From NCBI GenBank assembly GCA_943789475.1, contig CALSUG010000001.1:1-64000 (forward strand): 64,000 bases of DNA. The letters are read 5' to 3'. The stretch is from an uncultured Alphaproteobacteria bacterium (GTDB lineage: Bacteria; Pseudomonadota; Alphaproteobacteria; Micavibrionales; UBA1664). Below are positions 16,974 through 26,908 of this stretch, piece by piece. The position numbers were made by a program, and so were the translations under genes. Positions within the stretch are counted from its first letter, which is position 1. Every line of letters begins with the position of its first letter. The notes below the pieces were generated by a model. That model worked only from the letters and a program-made list of their open reading frames with translations. It was not told where the DNA came from and searched no databases.

Positions 16974-17050
16974 GTTTAGGTCGCACCTTTCGGTTACACC
17001 TTGTTCATCCACACACTATCTTATTGAGATAATTAAGTATTTAAGAAAAA

Positions 17051-17127
17051 TGGTCGGGATGAGAGGATTCGAACCTCCGGCCCCCTGGTCCCAAACCAGG
17101 TGCGCTACCAGACTGCGCCACATCCCG
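17051..17127 (-). tRNA. tRNA-Pro(TGG)
   Basis: On the minus strand a full cloverleaf is visible: acceptor CGGGATG/CATCCCG, anticodon stem CCTGG/CCAGG with loop TTTGGGA (anticodon TGG), the T-arm GGTTCGAATCC and an encoded CCA. The 3' end faces the truncated integrase, so this gene is the likely attachment site of the left-hand element. The matching distal repeat is not in the window. Confidence 0.95.
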
Positions 17128-17148
17128 AACATGAAAAAGGTTTTACCA

Positions 17149-17610
17149 TCATTTCATAGATGATTGCAAGCATTCATCTGGCAAATTCGACAATAATTTT
17201 GAACCAATTTCTATTTTATATTTTTGTGCCATACTTGCGTTTAGTTCAACCACAGTACATGTCGTAATATCAGGCCCGCGTGGTGACAAATCATGCGGCA
17301 TCGCATTACGTTCGATATGAACAAGTGTGTTCGTATTATCAAAAAAAAGCATATCTAACGGAATTAAAGTATCCTTCATCCAAAATTTTAATATAGATGG
17401 TTTGGGGTAGAGAAATATCATCCCCTCACCTTCATGCATTTTTTCAACAAACATCAACCCCTGTTGCGTTTCTTTGTCTGTACGAGCCACATCAACAAAA
17501 AACACCGCCTGATCCCCAGACGGTGTTTGGATTGTAATTTCATCCTTTGCCTGACAAGCGGTAACGCTTATCAAACAAAGGAGTATAACCAATCTAGCGT
17601 AAGTAAACAT
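17149..17610 (-). CDS. DUF192 lipoprotein
   Basis: A 153-residue protein. The N-terminal LVILLCLISVTACQA is a lipoprotein signal peptide with lipobox VTAC, followed by the DUF192 domain: V(A/D)xxxxxxQGLMFVE, MIFLYPKPSILKFWMKDTLIPLDMLFFD, and a C-terminal VVELNAS with an SKL-like end. DUF192 proteins are small beta-barrel proteins of unknown biochemical role, common in marine and alphaproteobacterial genomes. The start overlaps the 3' end of the upstream permease gene by 17 bp, which suggests co-transcription. Confidence 0.85.
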   Translation of the reverse strand: MFTYARLVILLCLISVTACQAKDEITIQTPSGDQAVFFVDVARTDKETQQGLMFVEKMHEGEGMIFLYPKPSILKFWMKDTLIPLDMLFFDNTNTLVHIERNAMPHDLSPRGPDITTCTVVELNASMAQKYKIEIGSKLLSNLPDECLQSSMK

Positions 17611-18952
17611 ACTCTAGATATACATGAGCAACCGCGATTGTTGCAATCATTAATGGGAAACCCAATTTCATAAATTTCAAAAATGAAATGCGTTGCCCTG
17701 CACGTTCAGCGAATGATGCCACCATAACGTTTGCAGATGCACCAACAAGTGATCCGTTACCGCCTAGACATGCCCCAAGAGATAAAGCCCACCAGATTGG
17801 AAGGATCGCTTCATGACCACCCATTTTATCTTGCATCGATTCAATCAGTGGAATCATTGTCGCTACAAATGGAATATTATCAACGATTGCCGAGAAGACC
17901 GCAGATGACCACAAAACAAGAATCGCCGTGAACGCAATATCACCTTGTGTGAAGTCAAGAAGCTCTTGCCCCAACAGTGATAGAAGACCTGCGCGCTCCA
18001 CCCCATAAACCAACATGAACAATCCCATAAAGAAGAAAATAGTTTCCCATTCAACTTCACCTAATGCTTGGTGAACTTTATGAGCCTGCTCTTCTGGGCC
18101 AAACTTGTATATCTCAAGTAACATAAGAACCGCAGCACCAACAAGTGCTACTGAACCTGGCTCAAGACCATGACCGTGCCCCCAAACAAATCCAAAGATT
18201 ACAAGTGCCATCACAACAAGAGATTTCATCAACAATGGTACATCCGTTAAGGCTTCACGTGGTTCAAACGCCATCAAGCGAGCACGTAAGCGCATGCTCA
18301 CTTCAAATTTACGCCCCCAAATCAAATCAAAGAAAACCAAGATGAAAGCAAGAATAATGAACGCAGCAGGAGCAGTGTTATAAACAAAGTCCATAAAGCT
18401 AAATCCAACAGCCGAACCAATCAAAATGTTTGGTGGATCACCAATCAATGTCGCCATACCACCAACGTTAGATGCAAATATTTGCGAAAATAGAAATGGA
18501 TATGCATTTAACTTCAACTGATCTGTTAACAATAATGTAACAGGAACAATCAACATAACCGTTGTCACATTATCAAGCAATGCAGAGAAAACAGCCGTAA
18601 TAATAGCCAATCCCGCTAATAACGAACGCGGGTTACCCTTCATTGTTTTTGCCGTTAAAATCGCAACATATTGGAACACACCAGATTTTTTAGTGATACC
18701 AACAATTGCCATCATACCAATGAGTAAGAAAATTGTATTAAAATCAATTCCTTGAACGGCCGTATGCTGATTCATCACACCCAAGAAAATCATAAGGCCA
18801 GCCCCAATTAAGGATACAACCGCACGGTTTAGTTTCTCAGAAATAATGAAGGCATACGCCACACATAAAATTATAGTTGCAGTAATCATTGGATCCCAAC
18901 CAAAGATCACTGATGGGTCGGCGGATGCTCCGCCATGAGGATTCGGTGACAT
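17594..18952 (-). CDS. ArsB/NhaD-type ion transporter
   Basis: A 452-residue integral membrane protein with about 11-12 hydrophobic segments. Signature stretches of the IT superfamily (ArsB/P-protein/NhaD) are visible: FSALLDNVTTVMLIVPV near residue 125, NVGGMATLIGDPPNILIG near 165, and the second-half counterparts FSAIVDNIPFVATMIP and CLGGNGSLVGASANV. The two DN pairs and the GDPPN/GASAN motifs line the ion path. It could be a Na+/H+ antiporter or an anion permease; the sequence alone does not decide. A two-CBS protein lies just upstream in the same direction, possibly a regulatory partner. Confidence 0.85.
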   Translation of the reverse strand: MSPNPHGGASADPSVIFGWDPMITATIILCVAYAFIISEKLNRAVVSLIGAGLMIFLGVMNQHTAVQGIDFNTIFLLIGMMAIVGITKKSGVFQYVAILTAKTMKGNPRSLLAGLAIITAVFSALLDNVTTVMLIVPVTLLLTDQLKLNAYPFLFSQIFASNVGGMATLIGDPPNILIGSAVGFSFMDFVYNTAPAAFIILAFILVFFDLIWGRKFEVSMRLRARLMAFEPREALTDVPLLMKSLVVMALVIFGFVWGHGHGLEPGSVALVGAAVLMLLEIYKFGPEEQAHKVHQALGEVEWETIFFFMGLFMLVYGVERAGLLSLLGQELLDFTQGDIAFTAILVLWSSAVFSAIVDNIPFVATMIPLIESMQDKMGGHEAILPIWWALSLGACLGGNGSLVGASANVMVASFAERAGQRISFLKFMKLGFPLMIATIAVAHVYLEYVYLR

Positions 18953-18973
18953 TTTATCTATTCCCTATTTTTA

Positions 18974-19471
18974 TTATTCTTGATTGTCCGCGTCCGTCTC
19001 GTCGTCCGCTTCCATTTTAAGTAAAGATTCAAGAGCAGATTGCTCAGAAATCAAACCTTTCAATTCACCTGTTGCTTCATCAACAATCGGAAGAGGTGAA
19101 CCGTATTTCGTCAACATGCGTAATGCTTCCCACGTTGTTGTTTGTGGTACAATTTTAATGGTTTCATCCGCCGTAACATGATCACCTACACGAGATGGGT
19201 ACATCTGTTTCATGCGTGATGACAAGAATGTGCTTGCCCCCGTTGCAAAATCCAATGATCCGATTCCGTCCGTCAAATACGATGGTACCAAAGATTTTAT
19301 AATTTCATGTGCAGAAAACATGCCTTTAAAAACATTGTTTTCATCTACAACGGGAATTGCACGAATTTGTTTTTCGTCGATAAGACGCAAAGCAGTTTCA
19401 ACAGTTTCATCGCAAGAAACGGTGCAAACATTTGTGATACCTAGCTTTGATAAAATGCGTTCAGGTGACAT
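18974..19471 (-). CDS. CBS-domain pair protein
   Basis: A 165-residue soluble protein consisting of two CBS motifs: residues 10-65 (VSCDETVETALRLIDEKQIRAIPVVDENNVFKG) and 100-155 (ETIKIVPQTTTWEALRMLTKYG, LPIVDEATGELKGLIS). The pair forms a Bateman module that binds adenosine nucleotides and senses energy state. It lies 21 bp upstream of the ArsB/NhaD-type permease on the same strand, so it may gate or regulate that transporter. Confidence 0.85.
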   Translation of the reverse strand: MSPERILSKLGITNVCTVSCDETVETALRLIDEKQIRAIPVVDENNVFKGMFSAHEIIKSLVPSYLTDGIGSLDFATGASTFLSSRMKQMYPSRVGDHVTADETIKIVPQTTTWEALRMLTKYGSPLPIVDEATGELKGLISEQSALESLLKMEADDETDADNQE

Positions 19472-19592
19472 TTTATAACCTTTTTTGTTGTTAATTTATA
19501 ATTTTAAAACCTTATAGATCATTGAAAACCCATAAAATCGGCCGAACTATACGCCCCTTACATACCATTGCAACAAAAAAGTGAACTTATTT

Positions 19593-21341
19593 TTACAGTG
19601 AAGATCGAAGTTGTTTATACAAACCTGTTTTTCTACGAATAAGCTGAGCATGTGCGCCCTGTTCAACAATTTTTCCTTTATCCAATACGATAATCTTATC
19701 CGCATTTTCAATCGTAGACAATCGATGTGCAATGACAATTGTTGTTCGTCCTTTTTGTAATTTTTCTAGGCTATCTTGAATGAAGCGCTCTGAATCATTA
19801 TCCAATGCTGATGTCGCCTCGTCCAATAATAATATAGGCGCATTTTTAAGGAAGGCGCGAGCAAGTGCGATACGTTGGCGTTGCCCACCAGACAAGGTTG
19901 AACCATTTTCACCCAATTGCGTTTCATATCCATTAGGTAACTCCATAATAAAATCATGAGCAAAGGCTGACTTAGCAGCCTTTATAATATCTTTTTCACT
20001 CGCTCCATCCAAACCATAAGCAATATTCGCCATGACACTATCATCAAAAATAACGACCTCTTGTGAGACCCAAGCAATATTTTCACGAAGAGATTTCAAT
20101 GATACTTTTTGCGTATTCTGGTCATTAATAAACACACTCCCTCCAACCGGATCGAAAAAACGTGGGATCATATTTAGAATTGTTGTCTTACCACCACCTG
20201 ATGGCCCCACAAGTGCAGTCACCTGACCAGCCTTAGCGATTATACTCACATCATTCAAAACTGTTTCACCATCATCATAGGCAAATGAAATACCTGAAAA
20301 TTCGACGTCCATCGCCTTTTTCGTTTTTAACGCAGGCGCACGCTTGTTTTTTTCAATACCAACAGGTGTATCCATAACCTGCATGACGCGATCCGCCGCG
20401 CCAAGCCCAACATTGACGTTATTATTCAACTTTGCCAGCTTTTTCATGGGCTCATACGCCATTAGAAACGCTGCAATAAAAGACATGATGTCCCCTGCAC
20501 TACTTGTACCTTTTACAACTTGAAATCCACCGTATGAAATAATTCCAAACAATATAACACCAACCAACACATCATTAATTGGTGTTGATAGATTACTTGT
20601 TTTTGTATTTTTAATATTAAGGTCTCTTACTTTTACTAACGTTTGAAGTGCGCGTTTTTCTTCAAATTTTTCACGGCCAAAGGCACGCACCTGTCTAATA
20701 GCCTGAAATGTTTGTGCCAAACCTGATGTCATATGTGATATTGCATCTTGTGTTCTATTTGAAATTGATCTTAATTTTTTTCCTAAACGTGCAACATAAA
20801 ACGCCGCCAGTGGAAAAATAGTAAATGCCGCTAATGCCAAAATCCAATCACGGTAAAACATCACTCCGACAAGAATAATAAGCGTCATTAGGTTTTTACC
20901 AAGACCTGTCATACTGTCGGCTAATGCCGCGCGCATAACTTGCACATCTGAAATCATTCGTGCGACCAATGATCCACTATGGTTATCATTAAAAAATTTA
21001 AGATCCAGTCTGATCATGTGTTTAAACAAATCATTTTGAATATCCGCAACCAATGAATGTCCAATTTTTCCCATTTTAACGGTATGAAAATACGAAGAAA
21101 TTCCCCGCATGACTAAACAAACAAATAATAATCCAGCAATAGGAAAGATTTTCGATTCATTTCCTTGCACCATGATATCGTCCATCACTGGGCCAATAAT
21201 CCATGCAAACACACCCGTCATTCCTGATGCAACAACCATCCAAAACAATGCAACGACCAAATCACTGATATACGGTTTAATATAGCTGATAAAAATACGT
21301 TTAAGGAGCGGAAGTGCGTTTGAGCTGTTTTGTGTCATCAT
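19593..21341 (-). CDS. msbA: ABC exporter, MsbA-like (TM plus ATPase)
   Basis: A 582-residue half-transporter. Residues 1-320 hold six TM helices of the type I exporter fold. The ATPase domain has Walker A LVGPSGGGKTT near 375, signature LSGGQRQR near 475, Walker B ILLLDEATSALD and the switch IAHRLSTI. Architecture and length fit the lipid A/lipid flippase MsbA, although other homodimeric exporters look the same. The 5' end overlaps the ATG region of the divergent LytM gene's track ORF; with that gene starting at 21362 the two promoters lie back to back in a very short space. Confidence 0.8.
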   Translation of the reverse strand: MMTQNSSNALPLLKRIFISYIKPYISDLVVALFWMVVASGMTGVFAWIIGPVMDDIMVQGNESKIFPIAGLLFVCLVMRGISSYFHTVKMGKIGHSLVADIQNDLFKHMIRLDLKFFNDNHSGSLVARMISDVQVMRAALADSMTGLGKNLMTLIILVGVMFYRDWILALAAFTIFPLAAFYVARLGKKLRSISNRTQDAISHMTSGLAQTFQAIRQVRAFGREKFEEKRALQTLVKVRDLNIKNTKTSNLSTPINDVLVGVILFGIISYGGFQVVKGTSSAGDIMSFIAAFLMAYEPMKKLAKLNNNVNVGLGAADRVMQVMDTPVGIEKNKRAPALKTKKAMDVEFSGISFAYDDGETVLNDVSIIAKAGQVTALVGPSGGGKTTILNMIPRFFDPVGGSVFINDQNTQKVSLKSLRENIAWVSQEVVIFDDSVMANIAYGLDGASEKDIIKAAKSAFAHDFIMELPNGYETQLGENGSTLSGGQRQRIALARAFLKNAPILLLDEATSALDNDSERFIQDSLEKLQKGRTTIVIAHRLSTIENADKIIVLDKGKIVEQGAHAQLIRRKTGLYKQLRSSL

Positions 21342-21361
21342 TATTCTGTTATAATGTATTT

Positions 21362-22309
21362 ATGGTGAAATCATGTCAATTAATAGCGGTATTTATCGTC
21401 TTATTTACATCTCAGGTCAAGGCAATAGAATTGCAATTCCCTGTTGCATGCCGTTTAATGGATAATTGTTGGATCACCAATCACGTTGATTTAGATCGAA
21501 ATAACAGACATGCCGAAGATTATATGTGCGGCACAAAAACAACGGATGGATCAAAATCCACACACATATCCCTTGGATCATTATCCGCAACAAAACAAAA
21601 TATACCGACCATCGCCACAGCCGACGGGCAAGTAACCATTGCACAAAACAACACAGGCTTTTGTGGAACCCGTGTCTTGATCGATCATGGTGGAGGATGG
21701 GAAAGCAATTACTGTCACCTTAACCCAAAAACTTTACAAGTTCACGAAGGGCAACATGTAAAGAAAAATCAAATCATCGGATCAATTGGCATGAGTGGAC
21801 AAACAAATTGGCCCCATCTGTCCTATGCCTTACTCCGTAATGGTATGGTATTTGACCCGTTTAGTGGCCGCACCAATTTGGAGGGATGCTCTCGTGCATC
21901 TCAACCATTATGGGGTGCAAAGATGAACCCTTTATACGAACCTGCCCATGTCGCATCAATTGGTTTTAATTTCGGTTTTCTTGATGGAAATAGAATTAAG
22001 TCTGGCACGATAAAGGCGGCAACTGCGATGAAACATGACACACCACAAATGTCATTGTGGACATTAATGATGAACATTCAAAAAGGTGACAAAATTGAAA
22101 TGAAGATTGTGGAACCATCTGGACGATTGCTTAAAAAGAAAACTGTAACATCGAAAAAGAATACAAAATATTACCCTGTTTATCTCAGCACCCTTCGGGG
22201 AAATTTCTTATGGGATAAAGGTATTTATAAAGGCATTATCACTGTAACACGAAATGTGAATGGTAATGATATCAAAACAGGAAAATTCACATCGGTTGAA
22301 CTGCGTTAA
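21362..22309 (+). CDS. M23/LytM-fold protein with lost catalytic residues
   Basis: A 315-residue exported protein; I choose M17 of the track ORF because MVKSCQLIAVFIVLFTSQVKA is a signal peptide. It follows a family of M23 metallopeptidases: CRLMDNCWITNHVDLD, then a LytM core with TRVLIDHGGGWESNYCHL and VHEGQHVKKNQIIGSIGMSG. The family's zinc motif DGHxGTDxxL appears here as DGSKSTHISL, and PHLHLSV as PHLSYAL, so at least three zinc/catalytic residues are replaced. It is probably a non-enzymatic LytM protein, like the amidase activators EnvC and NlpD, acting in the periplasm. The C-terminal 100 residues are of unknown fold. Confidence 0.75.
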   Translation: MVKSCQLIAVFIVLFTSQVKAIELQFPVACRLMDNCWITNHVDLDRNNRHAEDYMCGTKTTDGSKSTHISLGSLSATKQNIPTIATADGQVTIAQNNTGFCGTRVLIDHGGGWESNYCHLNPKTLQVHEGQHVKKNQIIGSIGMSGQTNWPHLSYALLRNGMVFDPFSGRTNLEGCSRASQPLWGAKMNPLYEPAHVASIGFNFGFLDGNRIKSGTIKAATAMKHDTPQMSLWTLMMNIQKGDKIEMKIVEPSGRLLKKKTVTSKKNTKYYPVYLSTLRGNFLWDKGIYKGIITVTRNVNGNDIKTGKFTSVELR

Positions 22310-22972
22310 TTAAAACTGGATAATACGATCCATACGTTTTGCCAGATCCATATTATGCGTTGCGATTAACGCCCCTACTCCTGATTTTTGAACAAGATCT
22401 TTAAACATTTTAAAAACTTCTTCTGCCGTTTCTGGATCAAGATTTCCTGTTGGTTCATCCGCCAATATCAATTTTGGCTTATTCGCCAACGCCCGCGCAA
22501 TGGCTACGCGTTGTTGTTCACCACCTGATAATTTTGCTGGTCGACTATCCGCGCGTTTTGATAATTTTAAACTATTCAACAAATCCATTGCACGGCTCGA
22601 TGAATCGGCCTTACCAACACCATTAATAATTTGTGGTAGCATAATATTTTCAACAGCTGAAAATTCAGGTAACAAATGATGGAATTGATAAACAAAACCA
22701 ATATCTGAACGACGAATATTTGTTCGTTTAACTTCGTTCAATTTTGTCACGTTATTTCCGTTAATGTGTAAATCACCTTTATCTGTTTGATCTAACAATC
22801 CTAAAATATGAAGTAACGTTGATTTACCAGATCCACTAGGTCCGACAAGCGCTACCATTTCACCCGCGTTCACTTCACATGAAAAGTCATTCAATATTTG
22901 TAATGGTGTTCCATCCGCCTGCACATAAGATTTAGATAGGTTTTTAGCGTTTAATATCGTTGGTTTATTCAT
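22310..22972 (-). CDS. lolD: Lipoprotein-release ABC ATPase LolD
   Basis: A 220-residue ATPase with Walker [10 protein letters not shown] near residue 43, the LolD/MacB-type segment [27 protein letters not shown], signature [15 protein letters not shown] and Walker [13 protein letters not shown]. It powers extraction of outer-membrane lipoproteins from the inner membrane. Its start overlaps the 3' end of lolC by 8 bp, so the two form an operon and are coupled in translation. Confidence 0.9.
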   Translation of the reverse strand: MNKPTILNAKNLSKSYVQADGTPLQILNDFSCEVNAGEMVALVGPSGSGKSTLLHILGLLDQTDKGDLHINGNNVTKLNEVKRTNIRRSDIGFVYQFHHLLPEFSAVENIMLPQIINGVGKADSSSRAMDLLNSLKLSKRADSRPAKLSGGEQQRVAIARALANKPKLILADEPTGNLDPETAEEVFKMFKDLVQKSGVGALIATHNMDLAKRMDRIIQF

Positions 22973-24212
22973 AGCGTAACACCTCCACTGGGTCGAGCTT
23001 GGCCGCGCGCCATGCGGGGTACAATGTCGCCAATAATGATATAACTAACGCCATAACAACGACACTGATGACCTCACTCCAATTCACTTGTGCAGGTAAT
23101 TGTGTCAGAAAATAAATTTCCGCAGAAAATAATTCTGTCCCTGTTAAGTTTTGCAATCCTTGACGGATCGTTTCAATATTTGTTGCAAAACCAATTCCTA
23201 ATGCAGTTCCCGCGGCCGTTCCCGCGACACCAATCATACCGCCAGCTAGGACAAATATTTTCAACATTGAGCGGCGTGACGCACCAATTGTACGCAAAAT
23301 CGCGATGTCTTTTGCCTTATCCTTTACCAACATAATCATCGATGAAACAATGTTAAATGCAGCGACCAAAATGATAAGCGTTAAAATCAAAAACATCACA
23401 TTACGTTCAACTTGTAACGCGTTAAAGAAACTACCGTTGCTTTGACGCCAATCATAAACAGTCAAATCAGACGGAATTTGCGATACAACGTCATCCATAT
23501 AATCAGGTGTTTTTTGTGGATCACTCGTAAACATTTCTATCGTTGTAATCGCATCAGGCAGGTTGAAAAATTGTTGAGCCGCAGTCAATGGCATAAACAC
23601 AAACCCTTGATTATATTCATACATCTCAACATCAAATATGGCCGATACTGAAAAACGACGAGATCGCGGCAATGTTCCAAACGGTGACGCCTTCCCCTGA
23701 GGCGACAACATCACAATGTCATCCCCTGGTAGTAAACGATATTTACGCGCCAATTCACGACCAATAATGACACCCGTACCGTCATTAAAAGCCTTCATAT
23801 TGCCGTCAATGATTGCATCCTTCAAAACAGGTTTAGATTGAAAAGTACCCACTGAAAGTCCACGAACCATCACACCCGTTGATGCACCAGATACAGAAAA
23901 CAATGCTTGTTTTTCAATTTGAGGAAGAACAGCCGTTATACCATTCACTCCGTTTAACACCTTAACCCAATTATCATAAGGGCGAAGATTTCCTGTGTTA
24001 CTTACCACATTCATATGACCATTAAGGCCAAGAACTTTTCCCGTCAATTCAGCGCGAAAACCATTCATCACTGACATAACGATAATGAGTGTCGCCACCC
24101 CTAATATAATACCAAGGAATGAAAATGCTGATATGACGGACACAAAACTTTCCGATTTACGCGCACGTAAATATCGAAATGCCATCATGCGTTCGAATGG
24201 AGTAAAAATCAT
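22965..24212 (-). CDS. lolC: Lipoprotein-release permease LolC/LolE
   Basis: A 415-residue inner-membrane protein opening with FERMMAFRYLRARKSESFVSVISAFSFLGI, the standard LolC/E start. TM1 is followed by a periplasmic domain of about 220 residues, then three C-terminal helices with LRTIGASRRSMLKIFVLAGG and the closing [20 protein letters not shown] single permease gene is typical of alphaproteobacteria, where one LolC/E-type protein serves as a homodimer with LolD. It is the first gene of the lolC-lolD operon. Confidence 0.9.
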   Translation of the reverse strand: MIFTPFERMMAFRYLRARKSESFVSVISAFSFLGIILGVATLIIVMSVMNGFRAELTGKVLGLNGHMNVVSNTGNLRPYDNWVKVLNGVNGITAVLPQIEKQALFSVSGASTGVMVRGLSVGTFQSKPVLKDAIIDGNMKAFNDGTGVIIGRELARKYRLLPGDDIVMLSPQGKASPFGTLPRSRRFSVSAIFDVEMYEYNQGFVFMPLTAAQQFFNLPDAITTIEMFTSDPQKTPDYMDDVVSQIPSDLTVYDWRQSNGSFFNALQVERNVMFLILTLIILVAAFNIVSSMIMLVKDKAKDIAILRTIGASRRSMLKIFVLAGGMIGVAGTAAGTALGIGFATNIETIRQGLQNLTGTELFSAEIYFLTQLPAQVNWSEVISVVVMALVISLLATLYPAWRAAKLDPVEVLRYE

Positions 24213-24272
24213 GAGTTACCTTGTATCATAAAAATGTCAAAATAAAGATTCCTTTTATAAGGGATCCCTCAC

Positions 24273-24689
24273 TTAAAACATATTCAGTTCCATTTTGGCC
24301 GTTTCGGACATAAATGATGGTGACCATACAGGATCCCAAACAATTTCGACTTTAACTTCACCAACACCTTCAACAGGCATCAATGCGTTCATAACCCAAC
24401 CAGGCATTTCTTGCGCAACAGGGCAACCTGGTGACGTTAATGTCATTTCGACATATGCATCCGTTACACCGGCATCCGCATCATCGGTTAAAACAACCTT
24501 CAAAATCAAACCAAGTTCATAAATATTGGTTGGAATTTCAGGATCATAAATTCCCATCAATGCCTTACGACATGCAGACCACAATTTGTGATCTTTGCTT
24601 GCCTCTAATTGAGGTGGCTCTTGTAATTCATCATATTGATCTTCACCGACGGCTTGCTTAACCATTTCACTATCTGCAAATTGTTTCAT
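24273..24689 (-). CDS. SUF-associated DUF59/MIP18 protein (SufT-like)
   Basis: A 138-residue protein whose C-terminal 100 residues are a MIP18/DUF59 domain: IYDPEIPTNIYELGLI, then VEMTLTSPGCPVAQEMP with the conserved Cys, and VKVEIVWDPVWSPSFMS. The family assists Fe-S cluster maturation and delivery. It is the last gene of the suf cluster and its start overlaps the sufS stop by 4 bp (ATGA type), so the two are coupled in translation. Confidence 0.85.
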   Translation of the reverse strand: MKQFADSEMVKQAVGEDQYDELQEPPQLEASKDHKLWSACRKALMGIYDPEIPTNIYELGLILKVVLTDDADAGVTDAYVEMTLTSPGCPVAQEMPGWVMNALMPVEGVGEVKVEIVWDPVWSPSFMSETAKMELNMF

Positions 24690-25882
24690 AATAATAATTT
24701 TTTCACCTTCTCTAATCCGCTTAACAAGCGTTCAACGTCTTTCATATCATTATATATCCCAAATGAGGCACGGACGGTACCATCAATGCCAAATCGTTGC
24801 ATTAATGGCATACAACAATGATGCCCCGTACGCACGGCCACACCCGCTTGGTTCAAAATCATTCCAATATCACTGTGATGTGCACCATCAATGGTAAATG
24901 ATACCACAGGTGCTTTATGATTCGCCGTGCCAATCACGCGTATGTCATCGCCCAGACCATCCATAGTCGCGTTTAATAACGCATTTTCATGCGCGATCAC
25001 GTCGCCCATGTTCAATGCGTTCATGTAATCAATTGCCGCACCAAGGCCAATTGTATCAACGATTGATGGCGTTCCCGCCTCAAACCTTGCCGGCGCTTGC
25101 TTATAAGTTGTGCGATCAAATGTGACGGTTTCGATCATATCACCACCACCTTGATATGGAGGCATAGAGTTCAAAACATCTTCCCTCCCCCACAACACAC
25201 CGATTCCAGATGGACCATACAATTTGTGTCCCGTAAAGACAAAAAAGTCAGCGTTCAAAGCCTGCACATCCACCGCACCATGAACAATTGATTGCGATCC
25301 ATCGATTAAGATTTTTATATCTTTATCATGCGCACGTGTTGTTTTAACAATGCGTTCTACGTCATTAATTGTGCCCAGTGCATTTGATGTATGCACCATC
25401 GATACAAATTTTGTTTTATCCGAGAGCAATTTTTCAAACGCATCATAATCTAAAACGCCATCATCAGTCACAGGTATAACACGGATAACAATGCCCATTT
25501 GATCTCGAAGAATTTGCCATGGAACGATATTGGCGTGGTGTTCCATCTCGGTCAAAATAACTTCGTCACCTTCGTTCAAAAACCTACGGCCATATGATTG
25601 TGCAACAAGATTTACACCTTCCGTCGCGTTACGCGTAAATACAATTTCATTTTGCGATTTTGCATTAATGAATGATTGTACCTTGCCACGCACGCCCTCA
25701 TACAATGTCGTTGTTTGTTGGCTGTAATCATACAAACCACGGTGAATATTGGCGTAATGATCATTCATAACATTCGTCATGGCATTAATCACTGTTTTCG
25801 GCTTCTGTGCGCTGGCGCCCGTATCTAAAAACGCGAAATCCTTGCCATGCAAGGCAGGAAAATCTGGCTTTAGATTAAGCAT
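24686..25882 (-). CDS. sufS: Cysteine desulfurase SufS
   Basis: About 398 residues from MLNLKPDFPALHGK (track start 25918 is 12 codons longer and would overlap sufD by 44 bp; this start overlaps by only 8). PLP-binding lysine lies in FFVFTGHKLYGPSGIG near residue 220; the catalytic cysteine is in RTGHHCCMPLM near 358. It transfers sulfur from L-cysteine to the SufBCD scaffold, usually through SufE or SufU, neither of which is visible here. It is followed by the DUF59 gene. Confidence 0.93.
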   Translation of the reverse strand: MLNLKPDFPALHGKDFAFLDTGASAQKPKTVINAMTNVMNDHYANIHRGLYDYSQQTTTLYEGVRGKVQSFINAKSQNEIVFTRNATEGVNLVAQSYGRRFLNEGDEVILTEMEHHANIVPWQILRDQMGIVIRVIPVTDDGVLDYDAFEKLLSDKTKFVSMVHTSNALGTINDVERIVKTTRAHDKDIKILIDGSQSIVHGAVDVQALNADFFVFTGHKLYGPSGIGVLWGREDVLNSMPPYQGGGDMIETVTFDRTTYKQAPARFEAGTPSIVDTIGLGAAIDYMNALNMGDVIAHENALLNATMDGLGDDIRVIGTANHKAPVVSFTIDGAHHSDIGMILNQAGVAVRTGHHCCMPLMQRFGIDGTVRASFGIYNDMKDVERLLSGLEKVKKLLL

Positions 25883-26906
25883 CCAAACTTCTCGTGATTT
25901 TGTCTTCAATAAATTCATGTACGGTCTCGTTGTCTTCTACGCTTTCTAAACTTTCCGCAACAAAGGCTTGAAGTAACATCGCATGGGCCTGTTCCTTTGG
26001 AATACCACGCGCCATTAAATAAAATAATGGTTCTGCATCTGGTTGTGCCGTCACCGCACCGTGTGAACATTTCACATCATCGGCATAAATTTCCAATTCA
26101 GGTTTCGTGTCCATTTCACAACGTTCGGATAACAACACACTGTTACAAAATTGATAACCATCTGTTTGTTGTCCCGATTGATGCACATGCACCTTACCCT
26201 GAAACACACCACGCGAACGTCCGTTCAAAATATTACGGTAGTTTTGATTAGAATAACATTTTGGTGCAATATGTTCGATCAAGATGCATGTATCTGTATG
26301 TTGTTCGTCATTTAAAATTTTTGCACCTGACAAATAACATTCACCATTTTCACCATTTAATGTTGCGTGAATTTGATCGCGAACAAATGATCCATAATTG
26401 CTTAATGAATACGCATTATATTTGGCATCCGCATCAATGTGAATTTGCGTTAAATTTGTAACGACGCCTGCGCCCTCACCTGTGCGAATATGTGTCAGAT
26501 TTGCACCCGCCTCAACACGAATTGTCATTGAACGGTTACACCATCCAGCCACATTAACATGTTCATAAACGGTCAGAGTTGATCCCGCCTCAAGGTGAAT
26601 ATTGATATGCCCGATTGATTTCACATTTTCATCAATATCCAATGATAGGTGAACTGGTTTTTCAACCACTTCCCCCTTTGGAATATGAAGCGAGAAAACA
26701 TCCTGCATATCATTCCACAATTGCATATCGCCATACACATCTTGTGCCCATGATGTCACGGCAACATCGGCATCACTCACCCATTTATCATCACCATCAT
26801 ATCCAACGGATAATGGTTGTTCACTATATTCACTTGCGACATAGGCCGGAAGGTTAGAATATTTCCACCGCTCAAGCTTTGGTGTTGGTAATTGTAACGC
26901 ACCCAT
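25875..26906 (-). CDS. sufD: Fe-S assembly protein SufD
   Basis: A 343-residue protein with a right-handed beta-helix core (residues 90-280) and the SufBD C-terminal signature RCEMDTKPELEIYADDVKCSHGAVTA, followed by the helical end LMARGIPKEQAHAMLLQAFV. The CSHG and D-x-K positions match the interface with SufB and SufC. The N-terminal region is shorter than in E. coli SufD, as is usual in alphaproteobacteria. It sits 2 bp downstream of sufC. Confidence 0.92.
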   Translation of the reverse strand: MGALQLPTPKLERWKYSNLPAYVASEYSEQPLSVGYDGDDKWVSDADVAVTSWAQDVYGDMQLWNDMQDVFSLHIPKGEVVEKPVHLSLDIDENVKSIGHINIHLEAGSTLTVYEHVNVAGWCNRSMTIRVEAGANLTHIRTGEGAGVVTNLTQIHIDADAKYNAYSLSNYGSFVRDQIHATLNGENGECYLSGAKILNDEQHTDTCILIEHIAPKCYSNQNYRNILNGRSRGVFQGKVHVHQSGQQTDGYQFCNSVLLSERCEMDTKPELEIYADDVKCSHGAVTAQPDAEPLFYLMARGIPKEQAHAMLLQAFVAESLESVEDNETVHEFIEDKITRSLDA

Positions 26907-26908
26907 AA

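Noticed and set aside
15813-17012. Single 399-residue integrase
   Set aside because: The last 65 residues are an out-of-frame reading of relaxase DNA; the catalytic domain is missing.
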